Shown here piece by piece: positions 17,596-26,349 of a DNA stretch of 64,000 nt. Numbering within the stretch: the stretch's first letter is position 1; the number at the start of each line of letters is the position of its first letter. The notes beneath the pieces are model-generated. The model made no database searches and was not told where the DNA came from. It saw nothing but the letters and a program-made list of their open reading frames with translations. Location: positions 68,593 through 132,592 of the forward strand of contig JBKQHQ010000081.1 in the NCBI GenBank assembly GCA_052148715.1, written 5' to 3'. A program made the translations under genes and the position numbers. Source of the DNA: JBKQHQ01 sp052148715 (GTDB taxonomy: Bacteria; Pseudomonadota; Alphaproteobacteria; Rhizobiales; Xanthobacteraceae).

Positions 17596-19077
17596 ATGTC
17601 CGTCGCAACCCCATTGAAGGCCGCGCAAACGCTGGTGCTGCCGTCGCACCGCGACGCCTATTACGGCGGCAGGTGGCACAAGCCGGTCGATGGCCGCTAT
17701 GTCGAGGGGATCAATCCGGGCACCGGCGAATCTCTCGGCAAGGTGATGGACGGCACCGCGGCCGACGCGCAAGCGGCGATCGCGGCGGCGAAGCTCGCCT
17801 TCGGGGCCTGGCGGCGCGTGCTGCCGCTCGAGCGCGCCAAGCTGTTGCGCAAGATTGCCGACGTCTTGCGCGCCAATGCCGACGAGCTGGCGATGATCGA
17901 CGCCGCCGATTGCGGCAATCCGTACACGGAAATGAAAAGCGACGCGCTCGTTGCGGCAGCCCAACTCGATTTCTTCGCCGGCCTCGTCACCGAGATGAAG
18001 GGCGCCTCCATCCCTATGGGCGCGGACGCGGTGAATTTCTCGGTGCGCGAGCCCTATGGCGTGGTCGGCCGCATCATTCCCTTCAACCATCCGTTCATGT
18101 TTGCCGCCGGCAAATCGGCGGCGCCGCTGGCGGCCGGCAATACCGTCGTGATCAAGCCGCCCGAGCAGGCGCCGCTGTCGTCGCTGCGGCTGGCCGAGCT
18201 GATCGAGGGGATTCTCCCGCCCGGCGTGTGGAATCTGGTGCCGGGCGGCAAGGAAGTCGGTCAGGCGTTGGCCAGCCACCCCGATGTGGCCTCGATTGCG
18301 CTGATCGGCAGCGTGCCGACCGGTCGCGCCGTGATGCGCGCCGCCGCCGACACGCTCAAGCCGGTGGTGCTCGAGCTCGGCGGCAAGAACGCGTTGATCG
18401 CCTATCCCGATGCCGACGTCGACAAGGTCGCGGCCGGCGCAGTCGGCGGCATGAATTTCACCTGGTGCGGACAGTCATGCGGCTCGACCAGCCGTGCCTT
18501 CATCCACGAATCGATCTATGACGCAGTGGTGGAGGGGCTCAAGCAGCACGCGAAGAAGTTCAAGCCGGGTGTGCCGACGGATCCCGCGACCACCATGGGC
18601 GCCATCGTCAGCAAGATGCAGTTCGACCGCATCATGAGCTTTATCGAGGGCGCCAAGCAGGAGGGCGCGACCTTGATCTACGGCGGCGGCAGGCCGGCCG
18701 ATCCACGCCTGGCCAAGGGCTTCTTCATCGAGCCGACCATTTTCGCCGTAACGGAGAAGAACCGCATCGCGCGCGAAGAGATTTTTGGCCCCGTCCTATC
18801 CGTGCTCAAGTGGAAGAATGAAGAGGACATGCTCAGAAGCGTGAATTCGGTCGAGTATGGCCTCACCTGCTCGATCTGGACCAACGATCTAAAGACCGCG
18901 CACCGGGCGGCTGCCGAAGTCCAAGCCGGCTTTGTCTGGATCAACGAAGTATCCAAGCATTTCCTGGGCACGCCATTCGGCGGCTACAAGCAATCGGGTA
19001 TCGGCCGCGAGGAAGGCATCGGCGAGTTGCTGGCGTTCACCCAGGAGAAGAACATCCACATCAACCTGCGCCGCTAG
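17596..19077 (+). CDS. NAD(P)+-dependent aldehyde dehydrogenase (betaine-aldehyde-dehydrogenase-like)
   Basis: A 493-residue ALDH superfamily enzyme. The NAD-binding segment IIPFNHPFMFAAGKSAAPLAAGN lies near 158-180, the general-base Glu in LELGGKNALI near 261, and the nucleophile Cys in GQSCGSTSRAF near 294. EIFGPVLSV and PFGGYKQSGIGREEG close the fold. It oxidises an aldehyde intermediate to the acid. The ATG at 17596 has GGGAGG nine bases upstream, better than the TTG two codons earlier. Fifteen bases after the permease gene, it is very likely in the transporter operon. Confidence 0.92.
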   Translation: MSVATPLKAAQTLVLPSHRDAYYGGRWHKPVDGRYVEGINPGTGESLGKVMDGTAADAQAAIAAAKLAFGAWRRVLPLERAKLLRKIADVLRANADELAMIDAADCGNPYTEMKSDALVAAAQLDFFAGLVTEMKGASIPMGADAVNFSVREPYGVVGRIIPFNHPFMFAAGKSAAPLAAGNTVVIKPPEQAPLSSLRLAELIEGILPPGVWNLVPGGKEVGQALASHPDVASIALIGSVPTGRAVMRAAADTLKPVVLELGGKNALIAYPDADVDKVAAGAVGGMNFTWCGQSCGSTSRAFIHESIYDAVVEGLKQHAKKFKPGVPTDPATTMGAIVSKMQFDRIMSFIEGAKQEGATLIYGGGRPADPRLAKGFFIEPTIFAVTEKNRIAREEIFGPVLSVLKWKNEEDMLRSVNSVEYGLTCSIWTNDLKTAHRAAAEVQAGFVWINEVSKHFLGTPFGGYKQSGIGREEGIGELLAFTQEKNIHINLRR

Positions 19078-19104
19078 AGCACGCTCCGATGAGATCGACA
19101 CAGC

Positions 19105-19279
19105 GTAGGGTGGGCAAAGGCGGCCGAGACGTCGCCGTCATGGCACGGTGTGCGTTCCGCCGTGCCGACGCGGAGAGGCCTAGCCTAGTGTGCCGATTGG
19201 CCGAGTGCGGCCGCGTGGGCACGGCGGACCGGGCGCAGTGCATCAATCGAAACTTCAGGGCCGCCTTTGCCCACCCTAC
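19105..19279. repeat. dispersed palindromic repeat, GTAGGGTGGGCAAAG family, copy 1
   Basis: A perfect 21-bp inverted repeat bounds the element: the left arm at 19105-19125 begins GTAGGGTGGGCAAAGG and the right arm at 19259-19279 ends CCTTTGCCCACCCTAC. About 133 bases lie between, partly self-complementary (GCACGGTG / CGGCGTGCC-type segments). The same termini occur at 26166-26326 and 47826-47931. It sits between the ALDH and CoA-transferase genes and may affect readthrough or mRNA stability. Confidence 0.8.
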
Positions 19280-19338
19280 CTGTCACTCCAATTTCGCGAT
19301 CAGTCCGCCATAGCAGATCACGGAGACGCGCCTTCACC

Positions 19339-20532
19339 ATGCAATTCCCCCGGGCCTCGCAGGCTCTTACCCGCTTTACCGTCCTCGACTTGACCCGCGT
19401 GCGCTCCGGACCGACCTGCGTTCGGCAACTCGCCGACTGGGGCGCTAATGTCATCAAGATCGAGCAGCCCGAGCATCTGGAAACCGGTGATCCGCCCGGT
19501 GGTCCGCGGCATGGGCCGGATTTTCAGAACCTGCACCGCAACAAGCGCAGCATTACGCTCAATCTGAAAGAGCCGGAAGGGCTCGCCGCATTCCGGCGTA
19601 TGGTGGCAAAGGCCGACGTCGTGGTCGAGAATTATCGACCTGACGTGAAGGGGCGGCTCGGCATCGACTATGCCGCGCTGCGCGAGATCAACCCAAGAAT
19701 CATTCTCGGCAGCATATCGGGCTTCGGCCAGGACGGCCCGTATCGCGACCGGGCCGGCTTTGACCAGATCGCCCAAGGCATGGGCGGCTTGATGTCGATC
19801 ACCGGCCTGCCGGGCCAGGGGCCGGTGCGCGTCGGAATTCCGGTCGCCGATCTGACGGCGGGCCTGTTTTGCGCGCTTGGCATCCTGGTGGCGCTACTCG
19901 AGCGAGAGCAGTCGGGCGAAGGCCAATGGGTGCAGACCTCGCTGCTGCAGGCGCAGATTTTCATGTTGGATTTCCAGGCCGCGCGCTGGCTGCAGAAACA
20001 GGAAGTGCCCAAGCAGGCCGGCAACAACCACCCAACCAGCATTCCAACCGGCGTGTTCAAAACCGCGGACGGCCATATCAACATCGCCACGTCGGGCCAC
20101 AAGACGTGGGAGCGTCTGTGCGACGCCATCGAGGCGCCGGCGCTGATGCAACGCCCGGACTATGCGAGCGCGCAGACGCGGTCGAAAAATCGCGATGCGC
20201 TAAACGCCGAGCTCGACCAATATTTTGCCGCGCGCACCAGCGCCGAATGGGTCGAGCGGCTCAACGCGGCCGGCGTTCCCTGCGGCCCGATCTACGGCAT
20301 CGACCAGGTCTTCGCCGACCCGCAGGTCAAGCACGTCGGCGTCGTGCAGGAGGTGGACACGCCGGATCGCGGGCGGCTGCGCGTCGTCGCGCAACCGATC
20401 GACCTGTCGCGTACGCCGAGCCGCGTTGCCGCGCCGCCGCCTGAGATCGGTCAGCATACCGATGAAGTTCTGCGGGAATTCGGATTCAGTGCGGATGAGA
20501 TCGCCCGGCTGCATGCAGCCAAGGCGGTGTGA
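19339..20532 (+). CDS. CaiB/BaiF family (class III) CoA transferase
   Basis: A 397-residue CoA transferase. Family marks: VLDLTRVRSGPTCVRQLADWGANVIKIEQP near residues 15-44, HRNKRSITLNLK near 65-76, and the catalytic Asp in RAGFDQIAQGMGGLMSITG near 140. It moves CoA between acyl-CoA and a free acid. The start chosen is the ATG at 19339, after the repeat; the open frame further upstream reads through repeat sequence. It would activate the acid made by the upstream aldehyde dehydrogenase for the hydratase that follows. Confidence 0.92.
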   Translation: MQFPRASQALTRFTVLDLTRVRSGPTCVRQLADWGANVIKIEQPEHLETGDPPGGPRHGPDFQNLHRNKRSITLNLKEPEGLAAFRRMVAKADVVVENYRPDVKGRLGIDYAALREINPRIILGSISGFGQDGPYRDRAGFDQIAQGMGGLMSITGLPGQGPVRVGIPVADLTAGLFCALGILVALLEREQSGEGQWVQTSLLQAQIFMLDFQAARWLQKQEVPKQAGNNHPTSIPTGVFKTADGHINIATSGHKTWERLCDAIEAPALMQRPDYASAQTRSKNRDALNAELDQYFAARTSAEWVERLNAAGVPCGPIYGIDQVFADPQVKHVGVVQEVDTPDRGRLRVVAQPIDLSRTPSRVAAPPPEIGQHTDEVLREFGFSADEIARLHAAKAV

Positions 20533-20559
20533 CCCGACGATGCAATGATGGAGCGATCG

Positions 20560-21351
20560 ATGACCCAGACCGACAAGATGCTCTCGCGCAAGGAGGGAAA
20601 CGTCGGTTACGTGATCTTCAACAATCCCGAGCGTCACAACGCGGTTTCGTTGGAGATGTGGGAGGCGACCACGCGAATTCTTGCCGGCTTCGCCAAGGAT
20701 CCCGACGTGCGCGTCGTGGTGCTGACCGGCGCCGGCGGCAAGGCGTTCGTCTCCGGCGCCGACATCTCCAAATTCGGTGACGAGCGATCGACCGCCGAAG
20801 GGGTTGCCAAATACGGCATCGCCGTCGAGAACGCCAATTCGAGCATCTACCAGTTCGCCAAGCCGACGATCGCCATGATCCAAGGCTATTGCATCGGCGG
20901 CGGCCTCGGGCTGGCGCTGTGCTGCGATCTGCGCATCGCCGCCGATAATTCCCGCTTCGCCGTACCGGCCGCAAAGCTCGGGCTCGGCTACGAGTACCCG
21001 GGTCTGAAGCGGCTCACCGATCTGGTCGGGCCCGCCTTCGCCAAGGAAATATTCTTCACGGCACGGCAATTCGACGCCGAAGAGGCGCGCGCGATGGGGC
21101 TCGTCAACCGCGTCGTGCCGGCGGCGGAGCTTGAAGCCTACGTGAAGAACTACGCCGACACGATCGGCGCGAATGCGCCGCTGACGGTGAACTCGGTCAA
21201 ATTCATCGTCGGCGAAGTGGTCAAGGACGAAGCGAAACGCGACATGGCGCGCTGCTCGGCGTTGGTGCAGCAATGCTTTGCCAGCAAGGATTACAACGAA
21301 GGCCGCCTGGCCTTCATGGAAAAGCGCAAGCCGAAATTCACCGGCACGTGA
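20560..21351 (+). CDS. enoyl-CoA hydratase/isomerase family protein
   Basis: A 263-residue crotonase-fold enzyme. Oxyanion-hole segments are SGADISKFG near 64-72 and QGYCIGGGLGLALCCDLRIA near 107-126. AKLGLGYEYPGLKRLTDLVG near 138 fills the position where crotonases carry an active-site acid. It would hydrate or isomerise an unsaturated acyl-CoA. The start at 20560 has GGAGCG five bases upstream; an in-frame ATG at 20545 is the alternative. It follows the CoA transferase by 27 bases. Confidence 0.88.
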   Translation: MTQTDKMLSRKEGNVGYVIFNNPERHNAVSLEMWEATTRILAGFAKDPDVRVVVLTGAGGKAFVSGADISKFGDERSTAEGVAKYGIAVENANSSIYQFAKPTIAMIQGYCIGGGLGLALCCDLRIAADNSRFAVPAAKLGLGYEYPGLKRLTDLVGPAFAKEIFFTARQFDAEEARAMGLVNRVVPAAELEAYVKNYADTIGANAPLTVNSVKFIVGEVVKDEAKRDMARCSALVQQCFASKDYNEGRLAFMEKRKPKFTGT

Positions 21352-21487
21352 GTCTGCGCTGGGAGGAATTGGCGGGCAGTTGGCGAATGATGCGCGAGAA
21401 CCGCATAGCCGGGTGTGGCCCCGTCATTTGCCTGAGCGGCGCGTGACCGCTGAGGTTTCCAGCCGTGCAATCGAGATCGGCCGCCCA

Positions 21488-22867
21488 ATGACCTCCACGC
21501 TTCCCCGCGTCTCCGTCGCGGAAGAGCTTGCGGAAAAGATCGCCAGGCTGGATGCGGCTCGGCTGCCGCCGGCGGTGCGGCGCAAATGCGAGGACCTGCT
21601 CGTCGACGTGATTGGTCTGTGCGTCGCAGCGCGCAAGGAGGATTACGTCGCAAGCGCAATCGCGAGCTGGGATGAAGCGGGGCCCTGCACGGCGATCGGC
21701 CATGCGCGCCCGATGAGCCCCGCCGGCGCCGCCTTCGTCAACGGAACGGCGGCGCATGGGGAGGATTTCGACGATACCTTCGAAGGCGGCCCGGTCCATG
21801 CCGGGGCGGTGATCGTGCCGGCGGTCCTCGCCGCCTGCGAGCGCTACCGGCCCGACGGCAAGGCGGCGCTCATCGGCCTTGCGGTTGGGATCGAGACCAT
21901 GTGCCGGCTGAGTCTCGTGGTGCCGAAGGCCGTGCACCGCGCCGGCTTTCACCCCACCGCCGTCTTCGGCGTCATGGGCGCGGCCGCCGGCGTCGCCGCG
22001 GCGCTTGGGCTTGAGCGCCGGCAGATCGTCGACGCGCTCGGCATCGCCGGCAGCATGGCCGGCGGCATCATCGAATATTTGGCCGAGGGTGCCTGGACCA
22101 AGCGGCTGCATCCGGGCTGGGCGGCGCAATCGGGGCTGCGCGCGGCGCTGCTCGGCCGTGCCGGCTTCCTCGGTCCGCGCACCGTGCTTGAAGGCGTGCA
22201 TGGGCTGTTTCACGGCTTTGCTCACACGACGCAGGGCGATTACGGCGCGCTCCTCGACGGCTTCGGGGAGAGGTTCGTCACCGAGAGCTTGGCGTTCAAG
22301 CCTTACCCGTGCGGGACGATGACGCATCCCTATATCGACTGCGCCAAGAGGCTCGCCGCGCGCGGCATCGCCGCCGAGGAGGTGACGGAGATCATCTGCG
22401 AGGCGGCGGAAGGAACGGTGCACCGGCTGTGGGAGCCGCTCACCGCCAAGCAGCGTCCGCCCAACGGCTATGCCGGCAAGTTCAGCACGCCCTATTGCTT
22501 GGCCGCGGCTTTTGTGCGCGGCGCCGTCGGTCTCGAAGTCTTCACGGATGCCGCTGTAAGCGATCCGCGCGTGCTCGCGCTCGCCGCCAGGGTGCGCTAC
22601 CGGATCGATCCTGATAACCCGTATCCGCGCGAGTTCACCGGCCACCTCCGCGTCGTTCTGCGCGACGGGCGCGTGATCGAGGAACGGCAGCCGCATCTGC
22701 GCGGCGGCGCGCACGAGCCGCTCACGCGCACGGACCTGGAGGAGAAATGCGCGCTCAATGCGCGCCACGGCGGCTGGCAACAAGCGCGCATCAAGGCGGC
22801 ATTGCGGCTGGTGAAGAATTTCTTCGATGGTCGCATCGATCTGCAGGAGCTGCGGGGGGTGAGATGA
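21488..22867 (+). CDS. MmgE/PrpD family protein
   Basis: A 459-residue protein of the 2-methylcitrate dehydratase / cis-aconitate decarboxylase superfamily. Family marks: FVNGTAAHGEDFDDTFEGGPVHAGAVIVPA near residues 80-109, HPTAVFGVMGAAAGVAAALGL near 157-177, LHPGWAAQSGLRAALL near 214-229 and FKPYPCGTMTHPYIDC near 271-286. It probably eliminates water or CO2 from an organic acid. The ATG at 21488 is the first with coding character. Its TGA overlaps the ATG of the following SDR gene (ATGA). Confidence 0.9.
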   Translation: MTSTLPRVSVAEELAEKIARLDAARLPPAVRRKCEDLLVDVIGLCVAARKEDYVASAIASWDEAGPCTAIGHARPMSPAGAAFVNGTAAHGEDFDDTFEGGPVHAGAVIVPAVLAACERYRPDGKAALIGLAVGIETMCRLSLVVPKAVHRAGFHPTAVFGVMGAAAGVAAALGLERRQIVDALGIAGSMAGGIIEYLAEGAWTKRLHPGWAAQSGLRAALLGRAGFLGPRTVLEGVHGLFHGFAHTTQGDYGALLDGFGERFVTESLAFKPYPCGTMTHPYIDCAKRLAARGIAAEEVTEIICEAAEGTVHRLWEPLTAKQRPPNGYAGKFSTPYCLAAAFVRGAVGLEVFTDAAVSDPRVLALAARVRYRIDPDNPYPREFTGHLRVVLRDGRVIEERQPHLRGGAHEPLTRTDLEEKCALNARHGGWQQARIKAALRLVKNFFDGRIDLQELRGVR

Positions 22868-23616
22868 GCGACAGGGAGCTTGCAGGACGGGTGGCGATCG
22901 TCACCGGCGCCGGGCGCAATATCGGCCGCGCCATCGCGCTTGCGCTCGCGGCCGGCGGCGCCGCGGTCGTGGTGAATGTCCGCGCCAACCGGGCCGAGGC
23001 TGACGCGGTCGCGGCCGAGATCGAAGCCTCGGGCGGCCGCGCGGCGGCGCATATCGGCAATGTCACGGACGCTGCCGCGATGCAGAAGATGGCGGCACTA
23101 TCGGTCGAGCGCTTCGGCCGCCTCGATTATCTGATCAACAATGCGGCGGTGCGCCGTGAAAAACGCTTCGCCGAGATGACGATCGAGGAATGGCATGAGG
23201 TCACCGGCGTGATCCTCGATGGCGCATTCCTGTGCGCCAAGGCCTGCCTCGCCGAATTACAGCGCAGCGGCTCAGGCGCCATTGTCAATATCGGCGGCCT
23301 GAGCGCCCATACCGGCTCGAAGGACCGCGCGCATGTGGTGACCGCGAAGGCCGGCCTCGTCGGCTTCACCCGCGCGCTCGCGCACGACCTCGCCGACGAC
23401 AACATCACGGTCAATTGCGTGGTGCCGGGCCTGATCGGCACGCCGCGCGCCCCCGGCCCCGAGCCGCAGCACCACGCGATCCATCACACCCTGACCGGCC
23501 GGCGCGGCGCACCCGATGACGTGGCCGCGACCGTGCGCTTCCTCTGCGGCCCCGGCGCCCGCTTCATCAGCGGCCAGACCATCCACACCAACGGCGGCGC
23601 GTATTTCAGCTCGTAG
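22864..23616 (+). CDS. short-chain dehydrogenase/reductase family protein with atypical active site
   Basis: A 250-residue Rossmann-fold protein. It has the nucleotide-binding TGAGRNIGRAIA near residues 15-26 (Asn where most have Gly), NNAAV near 91-95, and the Ser-bearing NIGGLSAHTG near 140. At the catalytic Tyr-xxx-Lys position it reads VVTAKAG, so Lys is kept but Tyr is replaced by Val. The C-terminal FISGQTIHTNGG is normal. Either it uses another acid or it is not a classical oxidoreductase. It is coupled by a 4-base overlap to the MmgE/PrpD gene. Confidence 0.85.
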   Translation: MSDRELAGRVAIVTGAGRNIGRAIALALAAGGAAVVVNVRANRAEADAVAAEIEASGGRAAAHIGNVTDAAAMQKMAALSVERFGRLDYLINNAAVRREKRFAEMTIEEWHEVTGVILDGAFLCAKACLAELQRSGSGAIVNIGGLSAHTGSKDRAHVVTAKAGLVGFTRALAHDLADDNITVNCVVPGLIGTPRAPGPEPQHHAIHHTLTGRRGAPDDVAATVRFLCGPGARFISGQTIHTNGGAYFSS

Positions 23617-23671
23617 ACCTCGGGCTCAACGAGCGGCGGTTGCTGACGCACCGTTTGCGACAGACGCGCGG

Positions 23672-24568
23672 CTACGGCCGGTCTTCGCCGCTCGATGCGA
23701 ACAGCGAGGCCGGGAACTCGGCGGCGTAGTGCCGTCCTTTCGGCGGGCGGCCGTGCTCTTGGGCCGGGTTCGGGTTCGGCTCCACGACCTTGCGATAGAG
23801 ATGCCAGGTCGCGTGTCCGAGCACCGGCATCACAATGGCCAGGCCGAACAGGAATGGGATCGATCCGATCACCAGCAAGGCGGCGACGATCAAGCCCCAC
23901 ACCGCCATGGTCACCGGGTTGGCAAGGACGACCCTGACCGATGTCAGGACCGCGACCGCCGCGCCGACATCGCGGTCGAGCAGCAGCGGGAACGACACCA
24001 CGCTCAGCATCAACACCATGACTGCAAACAGAAAGCCGACGCCGTTGCCGACGATGACAAGCGTCAAGCCGGCAGGGCTCGTCAGCACCTGGTGGAGGAA
24101 GTCCGGAATCGATGCGGCCGGCTGATAGCCGAAGGTCGCGATATAGATCGCCTGCGCGACCGCGAGCCATATCAAGAAGACGACCATCAGCAGGAACCCG
24201 AGCGCCAGAATGGCGCCGAACGAGGGCGAGTAACGGACGTCGAAGACGTGCCGCCACGAAGTGTCCAGGCCCAGCTCGCGTCTCCGGCTCATTTCGTAGA
24301 GCCCGATCGCCGCGAACGGGCCGACCAGGGCGAAGCCGGCTATCAGGGGGAACAGCAGCGGCAGCACGTCGTAGCCGATGACCAGCCGACCGGCGATCAG
24401 GCCGACGATCGGATAAATCAGGCAGAGGAATACCGCGAAGCTCGGCATGGCGGCGAAATCGTCGACGCCCTTCATGAGGGCGTCTTTCAGATCGGCGACC
24501 TTGATCGTGCGGACAGTCAGGTGGGCCGGGCTGTCGCCCGCGCCGGTAATCACGTGCGCTGTCGCCAT
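23672..24568 (-). CDS. DUF2189 family integral membrane protein
   Basis: A 298-residue membrane protein with about six helices (about 43-62, 68-90, 120-145, 165-190, 195-215, 220-250). It matches the DUF2189 family found in alphaproteobacteria, marked by LKDALMKGVDDFAAMPSFAVFLCLIYPIVGL near the N-terminus and GHATWHLYRKVVEPNPNP at the C-terminal end of the membrane part. Its function is unknown. It is convergent with the SDR gene, so it is outside the catabolic operon. Confidence 0.82.
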   Translation of the reverse strand: MATAHVITGAGDSPAHLTVRTIKVADLKDALMKGVDDFAAMPSFAVFLCLIYPIVGLIAGRLVIGYDVLPLLFPLIAGFALVGPFAAIGLYEMSRRRELGLDTSWRHVFDVRYSPSFGAILALGFLLMVVFLIWLAVAQAIYIATFGYQPAASIPDFLHQVLTSPAGLTLVIVGNGVGFLFAVMVLMLSVVSFPLLLDRDVGAAVAVLTSVRVVLANPVTMAVWGLIVAALLVIGSIPFLFGLAIVMPVLGHATWHLYRKVVEPNPNPAQEHGRPPKGRHYAAEFPASLFASSGEDRP

Positions 24569-24909
24569 GGTCGTTCCTCCATGTATCGTTATGTGCGATC
24601 GCGAGGCGTGACGCAGGGTGTTCTGCGGGTCACATCGAGGCGCGACCGCTCTTCCCGGCTATGTTAACGCGGACCGGCGGCTTTTGGTTCACAAATTCGG
24701 GACGAGAGAGATCATCGTTAATGTGGAAATCCCGAAATGCGGCAATCAGGTTCGGTAGGTCTTCTCGGTTTGTTGCAGCGCAACAATTCAGAACGAGATG
24801 AATCCAAGCAATTTTAATGTCCTTTTGATCATTTAAGGCACAACAGTCCTTACAAAGGCATTTGTATTGCGGCTCGTGCGGGTGCGATCATTCATTTGAC
24901 CGCGTCCGG
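24569..24909. other. non-coding gap upstream of the DUF2189 gene
   Basis: About 340 bases, less GC-rich than the neighbours. It holds the presumed promoter of the leftward DUF2189 gene. I see no RNA gene or repeat. Confidence 0.4.
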
Positions 24910-26148
24910 TTACGGGCGGTGGATGACGGCCGGCGCCCTCGAAAAGCTCATCCTTCCGCGCTTGAAGCCGAGCAAGGGGGATGCAAGCTCGGCGACGGCG
25001 GAGCTTTCGTCAAAGCAATCAAGCACGACGATATCGGCCGGATTGCCGACGACGATGCCGTAGTCTTTCAGGTTCATCAGCTTTGCCGGCGCGGTCGTCA
25101 CCAGATCGAGGCATCCGGCGAGCTCGGACGGGCGGCCGATCTGCGCGATGTTGGCGTAAAGGTTGGCCATGCGGATGAGCGAGCAGTCGCCGAACGGCGT
25201 GAACGGGTTGAGCACATTATTGGTGGCGAGCGAGCAGGTCAGGCCATGCCGTGCCAAGACGTGCGCCGGCGTGACGCCGCGCGGCACCGAGTGGTCGTGC
25301 CCGCGGCCCATCAGAAAGAGATCCGTGGCGGGCAGCACGGTCACGGCGACGCCGGAGCTTGCAAGCCGCCGCGCGATCGTCGCGAACGAATCTCCGCTAA
25401 CCGCCGAAAGTTTGGTGACGTGGCCGACGGCGACCCGGCCGCCCCAGCGCAAAGCATCGGTTTGCCGGCAGACCTCGTCGAGATGCATCCACGACGGATC
25501 GAGGTCGAAGTCGAGATGGAAATCGATGTCGAGGTCGAAGCGCCGGGCGATGTCGAAAATGCGCGCGATCTGGCCGTGCGGGTCGCTGTCCGTATAGGGG
25601 CACCCGCCGATCAGATCGGCGCCCTTGGCGCAGGCCTCGACCAGGAGTTCCTCGGTACCGGGATCGTTGAGGAGCCCTTCCTGCGGAAATACGCAGATCT
25701 CGATATCGGCGGCCCAGGCATAATCCCGCTTGATCTGCCGGATGGCATCGAAACCCTTCAATCCGATCCGCGGGTCGACCTCGACGTGGGTGCGCAGCCG
25801 CGTCGTGCCTTGGGTGATGCATTTCTCCAAAGTGCGCCGGGCGCGCGCGCCCAGGTCTTCTTCGGTGAACGCGCGCTTGGCCGCCGCGACCTCCGCGATC
25901 GCCTCGGCCAGCGAGCCGTCGTGGATCGTGCAGCGGTCGAGAATGCAGGCCTTGTCAAGATGAATGTGGGTCTCGACGAAGCCCGGAACGACGAGCCGTC
26001 CGTCGAGCGCGTGCTCCGGAGCCTCCGTCTCGATGCTCGGCTCGATCGCGACGATGCGTCCGCTGCCGAGACCGATGTCGACGATGGCGTCCGACTGGCC
26101 CGCAATGCGGGCCCGGCGCAACACGAGATCAAGGGTCGTTTGTTGCAT
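24910..26148 (-). CDS. amidohydrolase family protein, cytosine-deaminase-like
   Basis: A 412-residue metal-dependent hydrolase. The HxH metal site lies in ETHIHLDKACILDR near residues 58-71, a third His in DIDFHLDFDLD near 205, and GHVTKL near 238. At the place of the cytosine-deaminase HDDVFDPW motif the sequence reads TNNVLNPFTPFGD, so the usual metal/catalytic Asp is Asn. Members deaminate or hydrolyse N-heterocycles and amides. It is last in line behind livHMKGF on the same strand, separated from livF by a palindromic repeat, so the transporter may import its substrate. The ATG at 26148 is preferred over a GTG two codons upstream. Confidence 0.85.
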   Translation of the reverse strand: MQQTTLDLVLRRARIAGQSDAIVDIGLGSGRIVAIEPSIETEAPEHALDGRLVVPGFVETHIHLDKACILDRCTIHDGSLAEAIAEVAAAKRAFTEEDLGARARRTLEKCITQGTTRLRTHVEVDPRIGLKGFDAIRQIKRDYAWAADIEICVFPQEGLLNDPGTEELLVEACAKGADLIGGCPYTDSDPHGQIARIFDIARRFDLDIDFHLDFDLDPSWMHLDEVCRQTDALRWGGRVAVGHVTKLSAVSGDSFATIARRLASSGVAVTVLPATDLFLMGRGHDHSVPRGVTPAHVLARHGLTCSLATNNVLNPFTPFGDCSLIRMANLYANIAQIGRPSELAGCLDLVTTAPAKLMNLKDYGIVVGNPADIVVLDCFDESSAVAELASPLLGFKRGRMSFSRAPAVIHRP

Positions 26149-26165
26149 GGTCACCGCCGCCGGCG

Positions 26166-26326
26166 GTAGGGTGGGTGAAATCGCTCGCCGTGACGTAAAA
26201 GTTTGTCACGGATATAGAGCGATTTTGCCCACGCGGAACAGCTTGAGAGATTAGACCGCGTGGGCAAAATCGCCGCGGGCGCGGCGCAAGATTTTAGGTC
26301 ATCGCAGGCGATTTTGCCCACCCTAC
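26166..26326. repeat. dispersed palindromic repeat, GTAGGGTGGG family, copy 2
   Basis: It begins GTAGGGTGGG at 26166 and ends with its complement, GCGATTTTGCCCACCCTAC, at 26326. Two internal arms, GCGATTTTGCCCACG (about 26219-26233) and CGTGGGCAAAATCGC (about 26261-26275), are mutually complementary. Ends match copies at 19105 and 47826, while the arm next to the core reads GAAATCGC/GCGATTTT rather than CAAAGGCG. It lies between livF and the amidohydrolase. Confidence 0.75.
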
Positions 26327-26349
26327 AAATTCCTCGCACCACAGTCTCA

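Noticed and set aside
21338..22783. Open frame of about 481 codons on the minus strand
   Set aside because: Antisense to the MmgE/PrpD gene, no domain signature.
24862..26169. Open frame of about 435 codons on the plus strand
   Set aside because: Antisense to the amidohydrolase with intact HxH and other motifs; the plus frame looks random and basic.
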